A stretch of DNA of 64,000 nucleotides from the NCBI RefSeq assembly GCF_027744825.2, contig NC_071337.1:12277031-12341030 (forward strand), in the 5' to 3' direction. The notes under the pieces were generated by a model. It did no database searches. It saw only the letters and a list, made by a program, of their open reading frames with translations, and was not told the origin of the DNA. Below, piece after piece: positions 13,426-26,479 of the stretch (the stretch's first letter is position 1; each line of letters opens with the position of its first letter). This DNA is from Synchiropus splendidus. Taxonomy: Eukaryota > Chordata > Actinopteri > Syngnathiformes > Callionymidae. The position numbers and the translations under genes are program-made.

Positions 13426-14269
13426 GAGTCAGAACATATATGAGTCAGCCAGTATGAATTTTTCTATCTGTGTTTGCGTGATAGAAAAGAGATAACACAC
13501 CTTGTTCATTAATCTGTTTCACAAAGACATGGTGGAATGTTTTCGCAAGATAATGAGGGCAAACAGCCTTCTACAACGTCTTTTTTTCTTCATGTTTTAC
13601 AGACATAGTTTGGTTTAAAGATCTGCTATTCAGTAATTGTGCTGCTATGTCTGCGACATGATTCCTATCAGCTGTTTATGCATCAGTTTACAGCCCTTTT
13701 CAAAAGGAAGTATTTTTTTCATTGTGGTGTTTATCCCAAACGCAATACAATAATGTTACTTTTTCTCATTTTACAATAAACATATTTTATAGGAATTCTT
13801 TGGACCAAAATTTACGTTACAGCCATTGAATAAATGCAACGTAACATCATGAGGCTGAATTGCCTTTAGAAATGGGGACAGTAAAAAACACACCATATTG
13901 TCGTATAAAAACATGATCTTTTTAATTTTATTTTGTTCTAGACACGACATTAAATGGTCCCCATGAGACTGAAGTGCAAATCCATTCTCTATCCTCAATA
14001 ACTGCTGTTGGTTGTCTGAAGGTCCAACCAGATTTTACCAGTCTGATGTAAACCAATTTGTTTTAAGGAAAAGTCTGGTAAATTGTGTCTATTGTGAGCA
14101 AAATTCCTAATAAGTCACCATCAGCTTGTATGCTTCTAACATACTGCACAAGGCAAATGCAAATGTCTGATTCTGAATACCTTTGACATGCTACCTTTAA
14201 CTCTAGATTTTCATTTTTCTCACACAGAATCCAGGTTAGCACTGGGGCAACATTTGAGTCGGGAGAAAT

Positions 14270-14412
14270 TCTGGGCAATTCCTTTGTGTGGGTGGCTGCC
14301 CGTTCATGTGTGGAGTGACCCGTCCGTGGCCTCTCACCCTTTGTAGCATAGATGGACCCCAGCCACCTGCAACCCTGACATCGCAGGAATAAGCAATGGG
14401 AAATGAATAAAG
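14270..14412 (+). repeat. Degraded dispersed fish repeat (ctccagccacc...cgaccctg type)
   Basis: ccgtggcctctcacccttt, then atggaccccagccacctg, caaccctgacatcgcagga and ataagcaatgggaaatgaa matches in order the familiar teleost repeat ending that reads roughly 'gggataggctccagccacccgcgaccctgaa...ggataagcggt...aaatgaatg'. About a fifth of bases look substituted by eye. The short minus-strand frame across it is not a gene. Confidence 0.55.
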
Positions 14413-14648
14413 CAATAAATTGTCATGCACTCATAGCTCTCTTTGAAGAAACTGTTATATTTGAATAAGGAAGCTACACAGAGCTACACAATGTGTAATT
14501 ACCTACGATATTATTTCAGGACTTCCCTAAATTTTTCAGGACGCCTGGTCCGTCTAAATGCATATCATTGAAAAATAGATGCCTTCACGATAACATTAGT
14601 CACTGTAGCACGAAAACTAGGACGCACCAGACAGCGGTAGCTGGTCAA

Positions 14649-14759
14649 TAGGGGGCGCTTGGGCCCGCATCTCATAATACCTGCATGAAGCCATATGTCA
14701 CCTTGAAAATATAACTCAACACGTTCGTGTTTGTGGGGGACTGGAAAAAGCGCCCCTAC
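14649..14759. repeat. MITE-like element or paired CTCF-like motifs
   Basis: tagggggcgctt at 14649-14660 and its near reverse complement aagcgcccctac at 14749-14760 face each other about 90 bases apart, differing by one C. They could be terminal inverted repeats of a small non-autonomous element. Each also contains the AGGGGGCGC-type core of the CTCF consensus. Neither reading is proven. Confidence 0.4.
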
Positions 14760-16326
14760 AGCATTGCCATTCTGTGAGTGGAAAACATGGAATGATTTTT
14801 ACTTCCCTGACTAATGTAACTTTAAACAAGTTTGTGTTAAATTTACAAGCTTTAGAGGCGGAATGCTACTTTTCTTTCTGTGTTACTTAAGAGCAAAAAA
14901 GGAAATCTTTGCCTTTTTAATTACCTTTGCAAAACAAGGTAAAACCAGAGAGAGCTGCTCAGATTTTATAATCAATGTCACTTCCACTTGCCACGTCCTA
15001 CACTGAAACATCTTCCTTACAGCCAATAAACTGATGCTGAACAAACTGACGCCATTCTGATGCTTTTCATTAGTTTTGTAATGAACTATGGCTTTAGACT
15101 GAGATGTGCTTATTTGCATTACTACTGACTCACTCTGGTTTCAAGACGGAGACATATAGAGCAAACTGAATCTTTGAGATTTATTTCATTGGAAAACTCT
15201 TTTAGCTTTGTGGACTGAAGCTCATCCCAAAGTACACAATTAATGGCTTAAATGATTCTTATTCTTATTAGTAAGTACATCCCATCCCACTTCATCTCAA
15301 AATTACATTTATTCAGATATTCTTGTGGTATTCACTGTGTTTACAAATGCTCCAATTCATTTGGATTAATCTTTTTTCCTTCAAGTATTTGTATCCTATG
15401 ACTAAATAGATACAAATCTTTACAGATGCTGCTTAGACTCAGTGCATTTGCTGTGCCATCTGTCCATATGTTTAAACACACACTTATTCATCATACTCGC
15501 ACTTAAAGTTCTTTCACGAAGGTCAATGGGCTCCAATGGTTGGCAAGATGGAATGCGGCATCGAGCTGCCTTTGCCAGGCCGCTTGCTATTTAATCAAAT
15601 GATTTTCACTTCACTTTGACCTTGTTTTGGGGCATTCTGCGCTCCTCATATATTCACTTTATGCTGATGTCACATTTACAAGTGATTTCTAACTTACAGT
15701 TTTCAGGGCATATTAGAATACATTTTAAAGATTAATCTGATCTATAGACAACCAAATAAAATGACTCAGGATGACTGCTACTGATTTACTTGGTTTTTCA
15801 CTGCCTCTTATCATATATCATATATATATATATAGAATCGTTTCTTTCGAACAGTGAACTGAATATAGATTGTTCGGTGTTGAAAGTGAACTTTTGATTA
15901 TCATTTATTTTCAAGAACATGATTTGGCCACCTGACATTGTGGTCTATGTTGTGTACCTGAACGTCTTTTTTTTATTTTAAAGCACCCAAAAGTAGATCG
16001 CCCACTTGGCCCACTAAATTTTGCTATTCACCGGAGATGACCTGCCGCCTTTGAATCACAGTGCTTCCAGTTTGACCTCAACTGACTCAACAACAAGCAG
16101 AGATTAGAAAATGATCACAATTACTCCCAAAACACCCAGGAGAAGAAAACTGGATCGATAAATTGGGGTGATAAATCTGCTAAATTTAGCCTTCAACAAG
16201 TCGAGAATTGAATCACTAACTGATTTTTCATTCTGTTTCATTCCATATTTATTGTTCTATTATTAATCATGTTCCATATTCTGTGACTGTGTCACAAAGG
16301 ATCTAGCTGATCGCTAGAGATGTTTC

Positions 16327-16347
16327 AAAAAAAAAAAAAAAAAAAAA
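16327..16347 (+). repeat. Poly(A) run
   Basis: 21 consecutive A, followed by interrupted gaaaagaaagg. It could be the tail of an old retroposon, but I recognise no body upstream. Confidence 0.9.
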
Positions 16348-19238
16348 GAAAAGAAAGGAACTAAGACACTTTTGTAGTCTCTGTGCCTCTTATTATTTGT
16401 CCAATATGACCTTCCCTCAGTTGCTCACAAAAAACCTGCAACTTCCTCAGGAGGTGAGGAATCCAACAGTGTATGTGCCCACAGGCTGATATTTAGTCTT
16501 TGTAAGCAAGAATTCCTTACCTTTGGCTATTGAACGGAAGCTTTTGAAAAATAATCTCTAAAAGTTTTGTTCCACCGCCACGCTGAGGTGGCAGAACTAT
16601 AAATGGGAGAAAAGGAGACGTATAGATTTTTTGAAGTCGGAGTCAACAGGGGAGTGATATTGTTTACATCATTAATATTTTCCAGACACATTTGTGGTCA
16701 CTTTGGTCATCTCTGTGTAAAATAAGCAAGCAAATAGTACATTAAATTGATTTCCTGCAAATGTATCGAGCTGTTACTCATCAGCCGCTAATACAGACTG
16801 ATCTTAATAGATTTGTATCTGAGCGTTACAAAGGCACTTCCTGATTTTGATTTGGATCATGCTTTCCTTTTGCCCTGCGGTTTTGGCAACATTGGAACCA
16901 GATATGAGTTATTAATATGTATTGGACCTCTGATCTTGCAGTGTAGAAGGTGGACTAAATTAAACTGACTCCAATTACTGGCACTTTTCAAATATTACTT
17001 TGCCTGAGGTTTGGATTTAGCGTTTAAGTCTGATCATCTCATTGCAGTTTAACTTGAGTTTTCCTTGTATTTTGAAGAAGTAAATTATGTTTCTTTTTTT
17101 TTGTTAACTATGCCTGAGAGTGTTGGAACATACCATGTGCACTTGGTTTGTCTAATCTTCATGCAAATAAAGTCAAAACAAATAGTTCAGTTTACTTCTC
17201 TTTACAAAATAAACCCTATAAAGGTTGCTCTCACAAAATGGATCAATTCAAACCAGCGAATAACTTTTTTTTTTTCTTTTTTTCATGCAACTTTAAGTGC
17301 TATTGATTTATAAAAAATTGTGCATATAAACAAAAACAAAAGATTGAGTTTTAATTCAAATCCCTTCTTTATTGAATATTTGTTATTTTGTTATGTTTAT
17401 TTGTTGATTAACATTGTTTAGTGTATCTATTGCTGGAGGACTGCTGACCTATGAACTCAGGTGACCCAACACCAGAGACCAACAGACCATCAAGAATGAG
17501 ATCTTTCGTCAGTGGGTGAAAATCCCATTATGAGCAGCTTGGAAGATATCTGTGCTAAATTAAAATCTATTTGAAATGATTCATTTTCGAATATTTATTC
17601 AAATTTCGAATACAACATTTGTTCTTTCAAACATGACACCTTACTCTTTCTATATTTTGCTTTATAATCTTATTTACTGTTTGTATTTTTTCAAGCTGAT
17701 AATACTAAGCATAGTATTTTTGTTTCACAATAGGAATTGTACCTATAAGATTTCAGGCGTAATCCAGACAAAAATACTGCACTTTAGCTTTATGATAGCA
17801 TCTTCATTGCTAATCTTTTTAGAGATTTAATACAAATGGATCACTCTCTCTATAAAATCAGCCGTGATGAATGAGTCTGAAGAGGGAACACTTGTTCATG
17901 AAGACACCCACACTGATTCAGTAATTGAACTTATGCTTTATCTGTTTCTCTTGTGAGACATAATTTTCACAAAGATAACTTAAAGAGCTTCAGCGCCAGC
18001 ACCTTGGAAGTAAAGTCAGAACAAGTGTCCTTGTCAACATTGTGACGAGGCAATTGGGTCATAAAGCTGGTTGAAACAGATGCTCACGCCTAGATTTGTC
18101 TTTAAAACAAGACAACAATGCCTTACATATTGTGTAATATCCACCTGCTGAGAAAACTTTAGCATCTTTATTGGTACTGCTCTGAACTTTTCCTCCACAC
18201 GGTGTCATCTATTCATCTTGTTCATTTGAACTTTCCCTTACAAGTGGTGGGTATCACTTGAGTTGGTGGAATCCCATTCTGGAATCTGTTGCCTGAGGGA
18301 TGCAGCATCATAGCTGTGACACAGGTGTTGGCAACTGGTTAACACTGGAATTTCCCTTAAATTTATGTGCAAACTCTGTGACTGCAGCGACGTTTTCTGT
18401 GGAGAGTTTACACTGTGATGAATCCAGTATCACTGTTTTCAAAAATTGTCGGATTGACATTGAAAACGCTGTGTAAACAAACACCGCATCCGATGTAAGC
18501 CCCCGACTGGTTCGGCTGGTGGGGTGGCCGACCACTTGATGATGTCAAACTATGATATCCTTATATTTTTTAATCAATTGTGTGCCCACACTTTAACAAT
18601 AAGAACAGGAACAAAATCTTGAGAAGTTTGTAATCGGCTTCTTATGATATCACAGCTGAGAACAAACTACTTTCGGATCAAGGATGATCTATTGAAACTC
18701 AAGTTCAGTATGTAGAGAGTGAAATGTGTCCCAGAAGCAGTGGATGACGGCAAAACAGCAGCATAGACAACAATAAAACATGAGCCAAATCATCATGAAC
18801 ATTAGTGATTTACTGTACAATGGGCAGTAAATATTGTATGACACACAATATATATGTACATGGTTGAGCATAAATTGAACAAAATAAAGTGTTAAATGCC
18901 ACGATTGTAAATGTTCTGTTATGTGTTTGTGCCTATTGTGTTTAAATAAATATGCAGAGTTTGGTGACAGAATTAATATTAAAAAGGCAGAGTGGTGGCA
19001 GTGATATAGCTACTCCTGTTACAAATAATTAATGTGTGAATAAACTGAAAACTATTTTTATTCATTTGTTAGAAGAGTGTGGCATTTCTTGGTCTATTTG
19101 CATCCAGTTATACTTCTTTGATTTCACTGGATAAATACTGGACATGACCTCCACGTCCATTTATGCGCGGCTGTCTCTTTAAGATCCAGTCTTCGTGTGG
19201 CTCCTTGATATTAATAGAGTTGCTGTGTCTTCCTCCTG

Positions 19239-19246
19239 TGACGTAA
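19239..19246 (+). promoter_or_regulatory. CRE-like site TGACGTAA
   Basis: A near-consensus CREB/ATF element (TGACGTCA with one change at the 3' half) lies about 180 bases upstream of the TATA-like box. Occupancy is unknown. Confidence 0.45.
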
Positions 19247-19320
19247 TGTCCTCAGCCTACAGAGAGACAGGCGGAGAAGTCCTGTCACCGCACAGCGATA
19301 ACGCTCGTCTGATCCGACAT

Positions 19321-19336
19321 AAAAAAAAAAAAAAAA
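19321..19336 (+). repeat. Poly(A)16 in the promoter
   Basis: A run of 16 A within otherwise CpG-rich promoter DNA, about 80 bases upstream of the TATA-like box. Rigid A-tracts of this kind commonly exclude nucleosomes. Confidence 0.9.
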
Positions 19337-19371
19337 CAGTCATAACAAAGCCCGATAACGAGTTGCGGGTT

Positions 19372-19385
19372 TGCTGATGTCAGCA
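19372..19385 (+). promoter_or_regulatory. Maf recognition element-like palindrome
   Basis: TGCTGATGTCAGCA differs by one base from the 14-bp CRE-type Maf recognition element TGCTGACGTCAGCA. It ends 31 bases upstream of the TATA-like box, a position typical of proximal activator sites. The single change (C to T) is what deamination of the central CpG would give. Confidence 0.5.
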
Positions 19386-19416
19386 GATCCGAGCTCGGGC
19401 AGGCTGACTCGTGTGC

Positions 19417-19423
19417 TATAAAT
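19417..19423 (+). promoter_or_regulatory. TATA-like box TATAAAT
   Basis: TATAAAT in a locally GC-rich context is followed about 30 bases later by the likely 5' end of exon 1 (near 19447). It is the only TATA-like match I noticed close upstream of the strong donor at 19662. The transcription start itself cannot be fixed from sequence. Confidence 0.5.
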
Positions 19424-19446
19424 CTGGATCCGGCACCACCAAGAAC

Positions 19447-19661
19447 TCCCATTCACTGATGTGAGGCTGCTAGCCCGCTTGAGCTATCTCTCTTTCCCTC
19501 TCAGACCAAAGAAAACAGAGACAGCCAAGACACAGTCACCCCGACCGACATCACCAACAAACAAACAAAAAGCCCCACAGACGAAGCAGCCAGCCTGCCA
19601 CCATCTTTACAGGCTGAGAAACACACAGGGCAAAGCGGCTAACGCTTGTTTTGATCAACAG
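19447..19661 (+). other. trps1: trps1 exon 1, non-coding (predicted; 5' end approximate)
   Basis: The 3' end is set by a consensus donor, CAACAG|GTAAGC, with the intron beginning at 19662. The 5' end is estimated from the TATA-like box. The exon is C/A-rich. It contains a single ATG at 19459-19461, which is followed at once by TGA and so forms a start-stop element if the true transcription start lies upstream of it. No longer ATG-initiated frame exists. Joining to exon 2 is the simplest use of this donor but needs cDNA support. A reader might mistake the open frame across 19461-19751 for a gene; it begins with GTG and runs through the donor. Confidence 0.6.
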
Positions 19662-21516
19662 GTAAGCTGCTCTTCACAAGACAAATCCACACCGCCACAC
19701 CACACAGCCGCGATGCACGTTAGTCAAACGCACGTTCACGGACCAGCCTGAAAAATCCGCTCCGTCTCGTTCAAAAAACGGAAGCCGGGTGCTGCTGGCT
19801 GTCTGCTCCGGACACACGAAATGTTTGTACTTTTACGACGAGGAGCGGTCTGCGTCTTATGTAACTAACGGCCCGAGCAGCGTCGGTGCGGAAACAGAAA
19901 CAGGGGGCTCTGCTGCTGAATGAGAGGGAGGAAAAAAAAAGAGCAGCTTCCAATACACATGGCGATTCAGATTTAGTTTAGGACACTTAAACGCAACACT
20001 CATACAAATTAGAGGACGGCTACTGCTTTTGCTTTAAAACTTGACGGCTGCGGCAAATGGAGGCGGGAGACGGATCAAGTAGGTGTTTGTTTTTACCAAC
20101 TTTCCATTTCTTTTGGGATCATTCGAGCGCTATTCCCGGGATGAAAGTTGCTTTGAGGGCTTCTCATCACTTGCTGTGTCACTACTTCGCGCTACTTTTC
20201 ATTCATTGGCAACTTTTCTGGAGCTAACTTTGATACCCAAAGTTAGGTGAAGTGGCGCCCGTCTTCGTGCCTTGCGATATACAATTTAACCGTTTTTCGG
20301 TCGAAAAGTGGGGGAGAATGACCAAAGCGGTTGCGCCTGTCAAGTGATTTACTGGCTGTTGTGCACTTCTTTTGTTAACTTTGAACACATGGTGCATGTG
20401 AAATGTCGTAAACAGACCTCCGAACATCCTCTCTTATCATCTTGAAAGGAAGCTCAAGGATACAAATGGCGCATGTCCTTATCAGTTGTTGAACTTTTTG
20501 CATGATGGATGCGTGAGGAGTCGCGCTAAACTTTGGGAAAGTCTCTTTCCCCCCCTCCTGTCGCAAGAACTTGTGATGTTCCTTTGAGATAAGGGAGCTG
20601 GGTAGGCATGACAACTCTGTGGGGAGAGTAGAGTATGTGAGGCCAGCACAATGAGGCACACACTGCGAGGAAGCTTTTTACACAACCCTTCACAGTTCTC
20701 CAAATCTGGCCCCTAGAAGAATCGCCTATGTGTGGACTGACTTGTAATCAACAGATAACCTTGGTATGCTTTTAACATTTGTTATTGCTCCGTACTGTGG
20801 CTGTGTGCACTCTGCTTTCTTCTTTAATAGTCAAAGTGGCAGAGTTAGATTTTTAGTCTGTGCAGATTTCTAAACCACAAGTCTTTAAAAGTCTCATAAT
20901 AATCACTGACAAACATAGTAAAGAAGCGGGAGAGTTATTAGAAAACCTCAGAACAAATGTATTATTTATTAGGTGGTAGTTAACATTGTACGTCTGATTT
21001 AACAAGTTGCGGTTTCTGTGTATTTTTGTTGGTCTTTTTTGCGACGCGGCTTTACAATATGGCTTCATGTTAAAGATCAAAATGTTGCGCATAATTTGTG
21101 AGAAACACATTTGTCTTGAAGATTGTTTTTTGAATCCATGACTATTTAGAAAACGATTCACAATTTTACATTTTACAATTACAACATGCAGCACCCATAG
21201 CTCTGTTCTGAAATTGAAAAAAAAGTTCTGAAATATATATTCATTTTAGATGGAGTTGACAATGACAAAGGCTAATCTTTTTTATTTTTTTTATTTATTT
21301 AACTTCATTTAATTTTAAACACTGCTGGGGTTATAAGCGTTTTCTGCCCTTGTTGGGATCATTTAAGGATAATAAGCAAACTTGTTGGTTCACCTGTATG
21401 TTGACTTGGCTCTGTTGTTTTATAGACAGACTGTACTTGATAACTTTTGTTGAAAATTCTTAAGGTTTTTTTTAATTTGATGTTGCTTTGCGAAGAAGTA
21501 GAGGTTCTGACCAATA

Positions 21517-21537
21517 AAAATAAATAAATAAATAAAA
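21517..21537 (+). repeat. Short (AAAT)n run
   Basis: About five AAAT/AATA units in AT-rich intronic DNA. Confidence 0.85.
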
Positions 21538-22764
21538 GTAATGAAAATATGTTTGAATTTCAAAATGAAAGAAAGCCAAGCGTTGGCTGTTAAGACTTGC
21601 TTTTAGTATTTAGATTTGTCGAGCATCGTGAAAGTAATTTTACGCAGCTGTATTGAAGTAAGTCAGAGCTTTTGTAAAAAAAAAAAAAAAATCCTCACAA
21701 TTTAAATTGAGGTTTATTTAATGATATTTCCCACACTGAACAACAAATATGATGTGACATTAAATCAAACCTTTGATATCGCTAAATAAACAGAGGGCAT
21801 TCAAAATCTGAATGTTAATTAAAAATTGTGTATTTTAGTGTGTGTTTTAGCTCAACATTTTGCTGTGACTTCTCTCTTTGCTGTGTTACAAGCTGAACTT
21901 CACATGTTGAACAATGTATTTTATTTCTTCTGCAAGTCTCCTTGTTATAGTTAAAGTCGCCGGTAAAGGCCATATTTGGTTGCCGGGAAATGTGAGCACA
22001 CATCTGGGAATTGTACTGTAATTTCCCGCCTTCCTTATTCTTTTAATCCTTACCTGTTGAAATGAATGAGTCAGAGTTTAATGGCTGTCCATCAAAATGT
22101 AGTCTTTGAAGTTTGTGTTTTCAGTTGCTTCTCTTTCCAGACACAGGATATTATTGTATCTCACAGTCTTGTTCGTAGCAGCTATTAAACGTCAAAACGG
22201 TTGACGACTTCCTAAGGAGAACTTCTGCTTGTAAAAGTCTGTCCTGCGTGTATATGTGTGCGAGTGGAAGAGAGAACAGCGGTGATTTTTGGGTGCTCTG
22301 TACGTATGTGTGTATGTGCCTAGCTCATATGGCCGCAATATGTGAAGTCTCTGTGGTGAAGAGAAAGTTTTGAGGAGCGCGAGACAGGCAGAAGTGAGAG
22401 AGATAGAGAGAGAGCACATGGAGCAGGGAAGTCTGAAATGTCCTGTTCAACTAGCTGGAATGTATCTCCTGTGTTTTATTGACGGTTTGATGTTCTGTAA
22501 GACACGAGGAACAACTGTAGTGATTTTGTGGGCTGCCATGCATTTGTCTTTGGTCATTTTAAAGCAGTGCTCAGTCAGAAGAGGAAAAACCCAAAGTGAG
22601 CTGGACTAGAAACTCAGATTCTGCAGCCCAGTCATAACAGGCTTTAGAGAAATGTTCTTTGATTGATCAGCGTGACAATATTTCGTTGCAGCGGCGTGCT
22701 GTGATTATGGTCTTTAAATAAAATAACCAAGCTTGGCCAGTTCTCAATCATGTATAAATCATAA

Positions 22765-22767
<3 letters not shown>

Positions 22768-22805
<38 letters not shown>
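22768..22805. repeat. (AT)19 microsatellite
   Basis: 38 bases of uninterrupted AT dinucleotide. Confidence 0.96.
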
Positions 22806-22807
<2 letters not shown>

Positions 22808-25289
22808 CAACTAGGCTGTAATAAGAAAATAAACATTTAAAGATTGATCCCAGGAAGAAGGTAAATAATAACTAATACGAAGAGATTTGGCTCATGAGAC
22901 TAATTTATTTATAACTGTTTTTACATGACATTTACATTTTACACATGCTATTTTTTGGAATATTCATGGTTTAATCTGTTGAGTATTTTTGTTTTTTACA
23001 TCAAAAGTACCAAAATGAAATTCCAGCATATACAAACAGTTGTCAGAAGCAGGAGATGTCACTTTAATTAACAGATATTTCCCTATCTTATCTGGGATCA
23101 TGTCCTACAAATCAATTTCCCCGCGCTTCTTATTATCTTAATTAGCTGTGGTGTTTGAAGAGAACCGATCACTAATCAATACGACCACCGTTTTAACACA
23201 AGGAGTCCAGCGCTCCAAGCATGGTTGCCTTGTTTAAAATATCCGATTGTTGAAGTTTGGTGACCCAGATGGAGGTTATTCATCCAAAGAATCAATGCTA
23301 ACAGACTATCATACCTTTGTATAGCACTTATCTGCAAAAATGATTGAATGTTTATGGAGGCTTCATGTGATTTGTCTATACTGAACATCTGTGCACCCAC
23401 ATGCTTGCCAACGATAATATCCATGTCAGTGTTCAGCGTTCAGTGACAGATGTAATTACCATAATATGTGCACCGGCACTTTTGCGTTGTAATGCCAGTC
23501 GGACTCCCCGAGGACTCAGTGTTTTCAGGAATTGCCCGATTGTTGCTTGAGTAACCACACGCCAATTCTGAATCTATTTTATATTCATTTGACGGCGTCA
23601 GTGGAGCACGTTATATCGGTGTGATTCCAGATAAAAGCTTTTCTATCCTGCTGATCCATTTCAAATAAACAACTGGTGAGTCCTAAATTGTCTGAATAAA
23701 CCTGCCATCTTTAGTGTTTTGAAGGCAGGTACATTGTGTAGAATTATTTCCTATCAAACATGATAAGTATATAATAATATGAAAAAAATGTTACGCAACA
23801 TCTATTGCAGTATCAGTGATGCTTGACAAACACAAATATAATAAATATATAATAATAAATATTAGCCACATATTTAGTTTCCGTGACAAAAGTAGTCAAA
23901 ATATATTATTCATTTTTTAAATCTACATAAATTTTTACTTGATAAACCAAAATAAATCATGAGTTTTTCTATTAACCAATGGAACATCACTGGAGTTTTG
24001 AGTAACACTCAGGACTTTTTAAAATTGATTTTTTTGGCTTAATTTCTACTGCTTCAATTAACATCGTAAGTCAAGGAGCGACTTTCGGTATATGCAAATC
24101 CTGGGTTCCTTATTTTTTTCAAATACAAATCTTTTTGTATCTTGTATGATGCTGATAAGCTGTTGTACTTGACACATTTTGTCGCCCTTTTTGTGTCATA
24201 CTCCTTGGACACAGACTTTTGGGAATATTTATTTTACTGTCTGGATGGTGATATTAGTCGCTTGTTACTCTGATGATGCAGAGCTTTGAAAGTACGCTCC
24301 TGCTGCTGTTACTGGAACTGTGGAAAAGTCTCTGCTGCATGCCCAAAATGTCATCCCCACTCTCTGTCTGTGGTTTGCTCAGCCTTGTTTAGGCTTGAGT
24401 TTGTCTCTAATGTCTCTGGTTTATTTAAGACTTTTAAGTCAGCCTTTGAGGCGGCCTGGTTCAGATAACAAGCACATGGTCTTGGTTTATGGTAAAATGA
24501 TTTCTTTTTTCCTCCCCCCTTGCCCTATTCTAGGGACAGGCAAATCCCAAATATAGGACTTTTTAAAAATATTATTCGTGCAGCGCAGTGACTAAAAAAT
24601 CCTCTGTGCGCTCGGATTAAGTCGTTTCTGAGCCGATTTAGGCTGTAAAAAGGTGATGACTCAAGCTGTAAACTCCTCCTTCGCCTCCTAAACTAGTTTA
24701 TGAAGTCACCTGTGTTGAACATTTGACATGTTTCCTGATGTGTGAACATTCTCACAGTCTTTGGCCTGTGAACATCTTAACTGGATGGCGTTCACTGCTG
24801 TTTTAAGTGGACTCATTTGTTGGGCAGCGATGTATAATTAACCTTCAAACTGGTTTCGTAATATAAATAATTTATTGTAAAAATTTATTGTGGATAAATG
24901 TGTCATCGACATCATGATCATACCAAGCTTGATAAGTTTGGATCATTGTTTAAATCAATTTGGGTTGTTAATGTGAGAGTGAGTGTAACAGTGAGGTAGC
25001 TACTTCAGTCAACAACATGTCCACATTCATGTTCATTTTCAAACTCATGGTATTCTCTAAAATCTTTTGGCAGTTAGCAAGGAGTCAATGTTGTTTAGCT
25101 GGTTTTTATCTTTAGCATCATATGTTCAGCTATTTTCAGTCATACAAGTATAAGGATAAAAAGTTTTGAAAACAACTATCATCACTATTGTAGCTTTTTT
25201 CCATACAGTTTAATAATTTGGATAGTTTTTTTGTATGTTTTTTTTTGCCTGAAAGGTTATAGCAAGGTACATAAATATCAAATGAAATG

Positions 25290-25389
25290 CAGGGTTCTTG
25301 CCAGCGCAGATATGTGGGATTTTGACCCTCACAAGTTATTACTGGGGTGGCCCCCACTGTTCTGAGAAATAAACATGGTGAGAACCCTG
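25290..25389. mobile_element. Short CAGGGTTC-ended non-autonomous element, copy A1
   Basis: Begins cagggttcttgccag and ends gtgagaaccctg, giving matching inverted ends. The interior phrase gggattttgacc recurs in copy A3 (42955) and as ctggttttgacc in copy A2 (26617). The ends suggest a hAT-type MITE. No clear 8-bp target duplication is visible. Confidence 0.5.
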
Positions 25390-26010
25390 AAATCACAGTC
25401 CCTGATGAGGTTGAAGATACTGTAACTTCACACCTGAAGAAGAGCTATTCACATCCTAGCCTTGCGTGTTATAATCTTTGAAACAAGCACGTTCGATGGC
25501 CCATCTTAACCAGGTAGACTGAACTTGATTTAAAACACTAACTGCTTGAGCACCGTCTGAATTTGAACAATTTCCATTCTTGTTTCAATTTTTGGTTCAT
25601 AGTGATTCTCAAAGAAGTTCACCTTGTGGCTAACCAAAAGATTTCTGCTGTCTGTGAACCTTTTACTTTTTATAAACTAGTAATCCACTATTACTTACTC
25701 AGTTCAGTTCGGTTTCCACACGTACATAAGTGAGCGATATCTACATTTATTTAGCCAGAATTGAACCAAAATAAATCATTCTTTATCGAATCGATTCCAG
25801 TAATGCCATTGCTGTATCTTCTGCATTAGTGGAAACATACTGGCAAATGAATGACAAAGCAGAGATCTGCAACTAGGAATTGAAATTTATAAATGTGAAT
25901 TATTCAATGAGCAGCTGAAATTTTGTCCTGGTTCCAATTGATGCCTTATGACTGATTATTGACCTATTTTTAGCTGTTTAGCTGAATTCCTAAACAAAAG
26001 GCTTTACCTT

Positions 26011-26479
26011 CAGGGTTCTCGCTCGATGTGAATGAGGGTGACACACCACCATGGTTTAAATACGAGCTGCCACGTTTTCAGAAAAATAGTCTCTTTTTGA
26101 AGATGAAATCTCTTGTGATCAAAGGTAAATGAAGTGGAAACATCGAAACAAGCAGACAACACATAATGCATTGTGGAAGTGGGGATGAACATGATGCTTT
26201 ACAGTGTGTTCTCCATGGGAAAAAAGTCCAGAAACAGACTTCATAATTGAATTCCATTGCTCGCCGAACTCGAGTCACGCGCCCGGCCAGACATATGGAG
26301 AGAGTGACCACGTGAGGATGTCTTGGATTGGCAACAGCTTTTCTTCTCATGATTAAAAACTTTTTAAATTGTCATCAACTCGCTAGATGTCAGAACTTTT
26401 CCCCCAGCTAAACGGTTTCTCTATCGCTTCTTGATGGGCGCCTCCGTCACAGTTCAGAAAAATCTAGGCGGAAACCCTG
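26011..26479. mobile_element. Non-autonomous DNA transposon, family B copy 1
   Basis: Starts cagggttctcgct and ends aggcggaaaccctg, forming terminal inverted repeats. The flanks share acctt on both sides, which could be a partial target duplication. The 5' interior (gatgtgaatgag, accatggtttaaatacgagctgcc) is homologous by eye to the element at 47135. No transposase frame is present. The minus-strand frames inside it are not genes. Confidence 0.6.

Larger units (their letters stand above)
19139..20340 (+). promoter_or_regulatory. trps1: CpG-rich trps1 promoter region
   Basis: CpG dinucleotides are frequent from about 19150 to 20340 and scarce in the surrounding tens of kilobases. The interval contains a CRE-like site, a Maf-type palindrome, a TATA-like box and a strong splice donor at 19662. 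Placing the major trps1 start site here fits the usual vertebrate arrangement of developmental regulators, with a CpG-island first exon far upstream of the coding exon. It is inferred from sequence only. The extent of the island was judged by eye and was not computed. Confidence 0.7.

Noticed and set aside
19461..19751. 96-codon frame over exon 1
   Set aside because: It begins with GTG and not ATG, and runs through the consensus donor at 19662 into intron 1.
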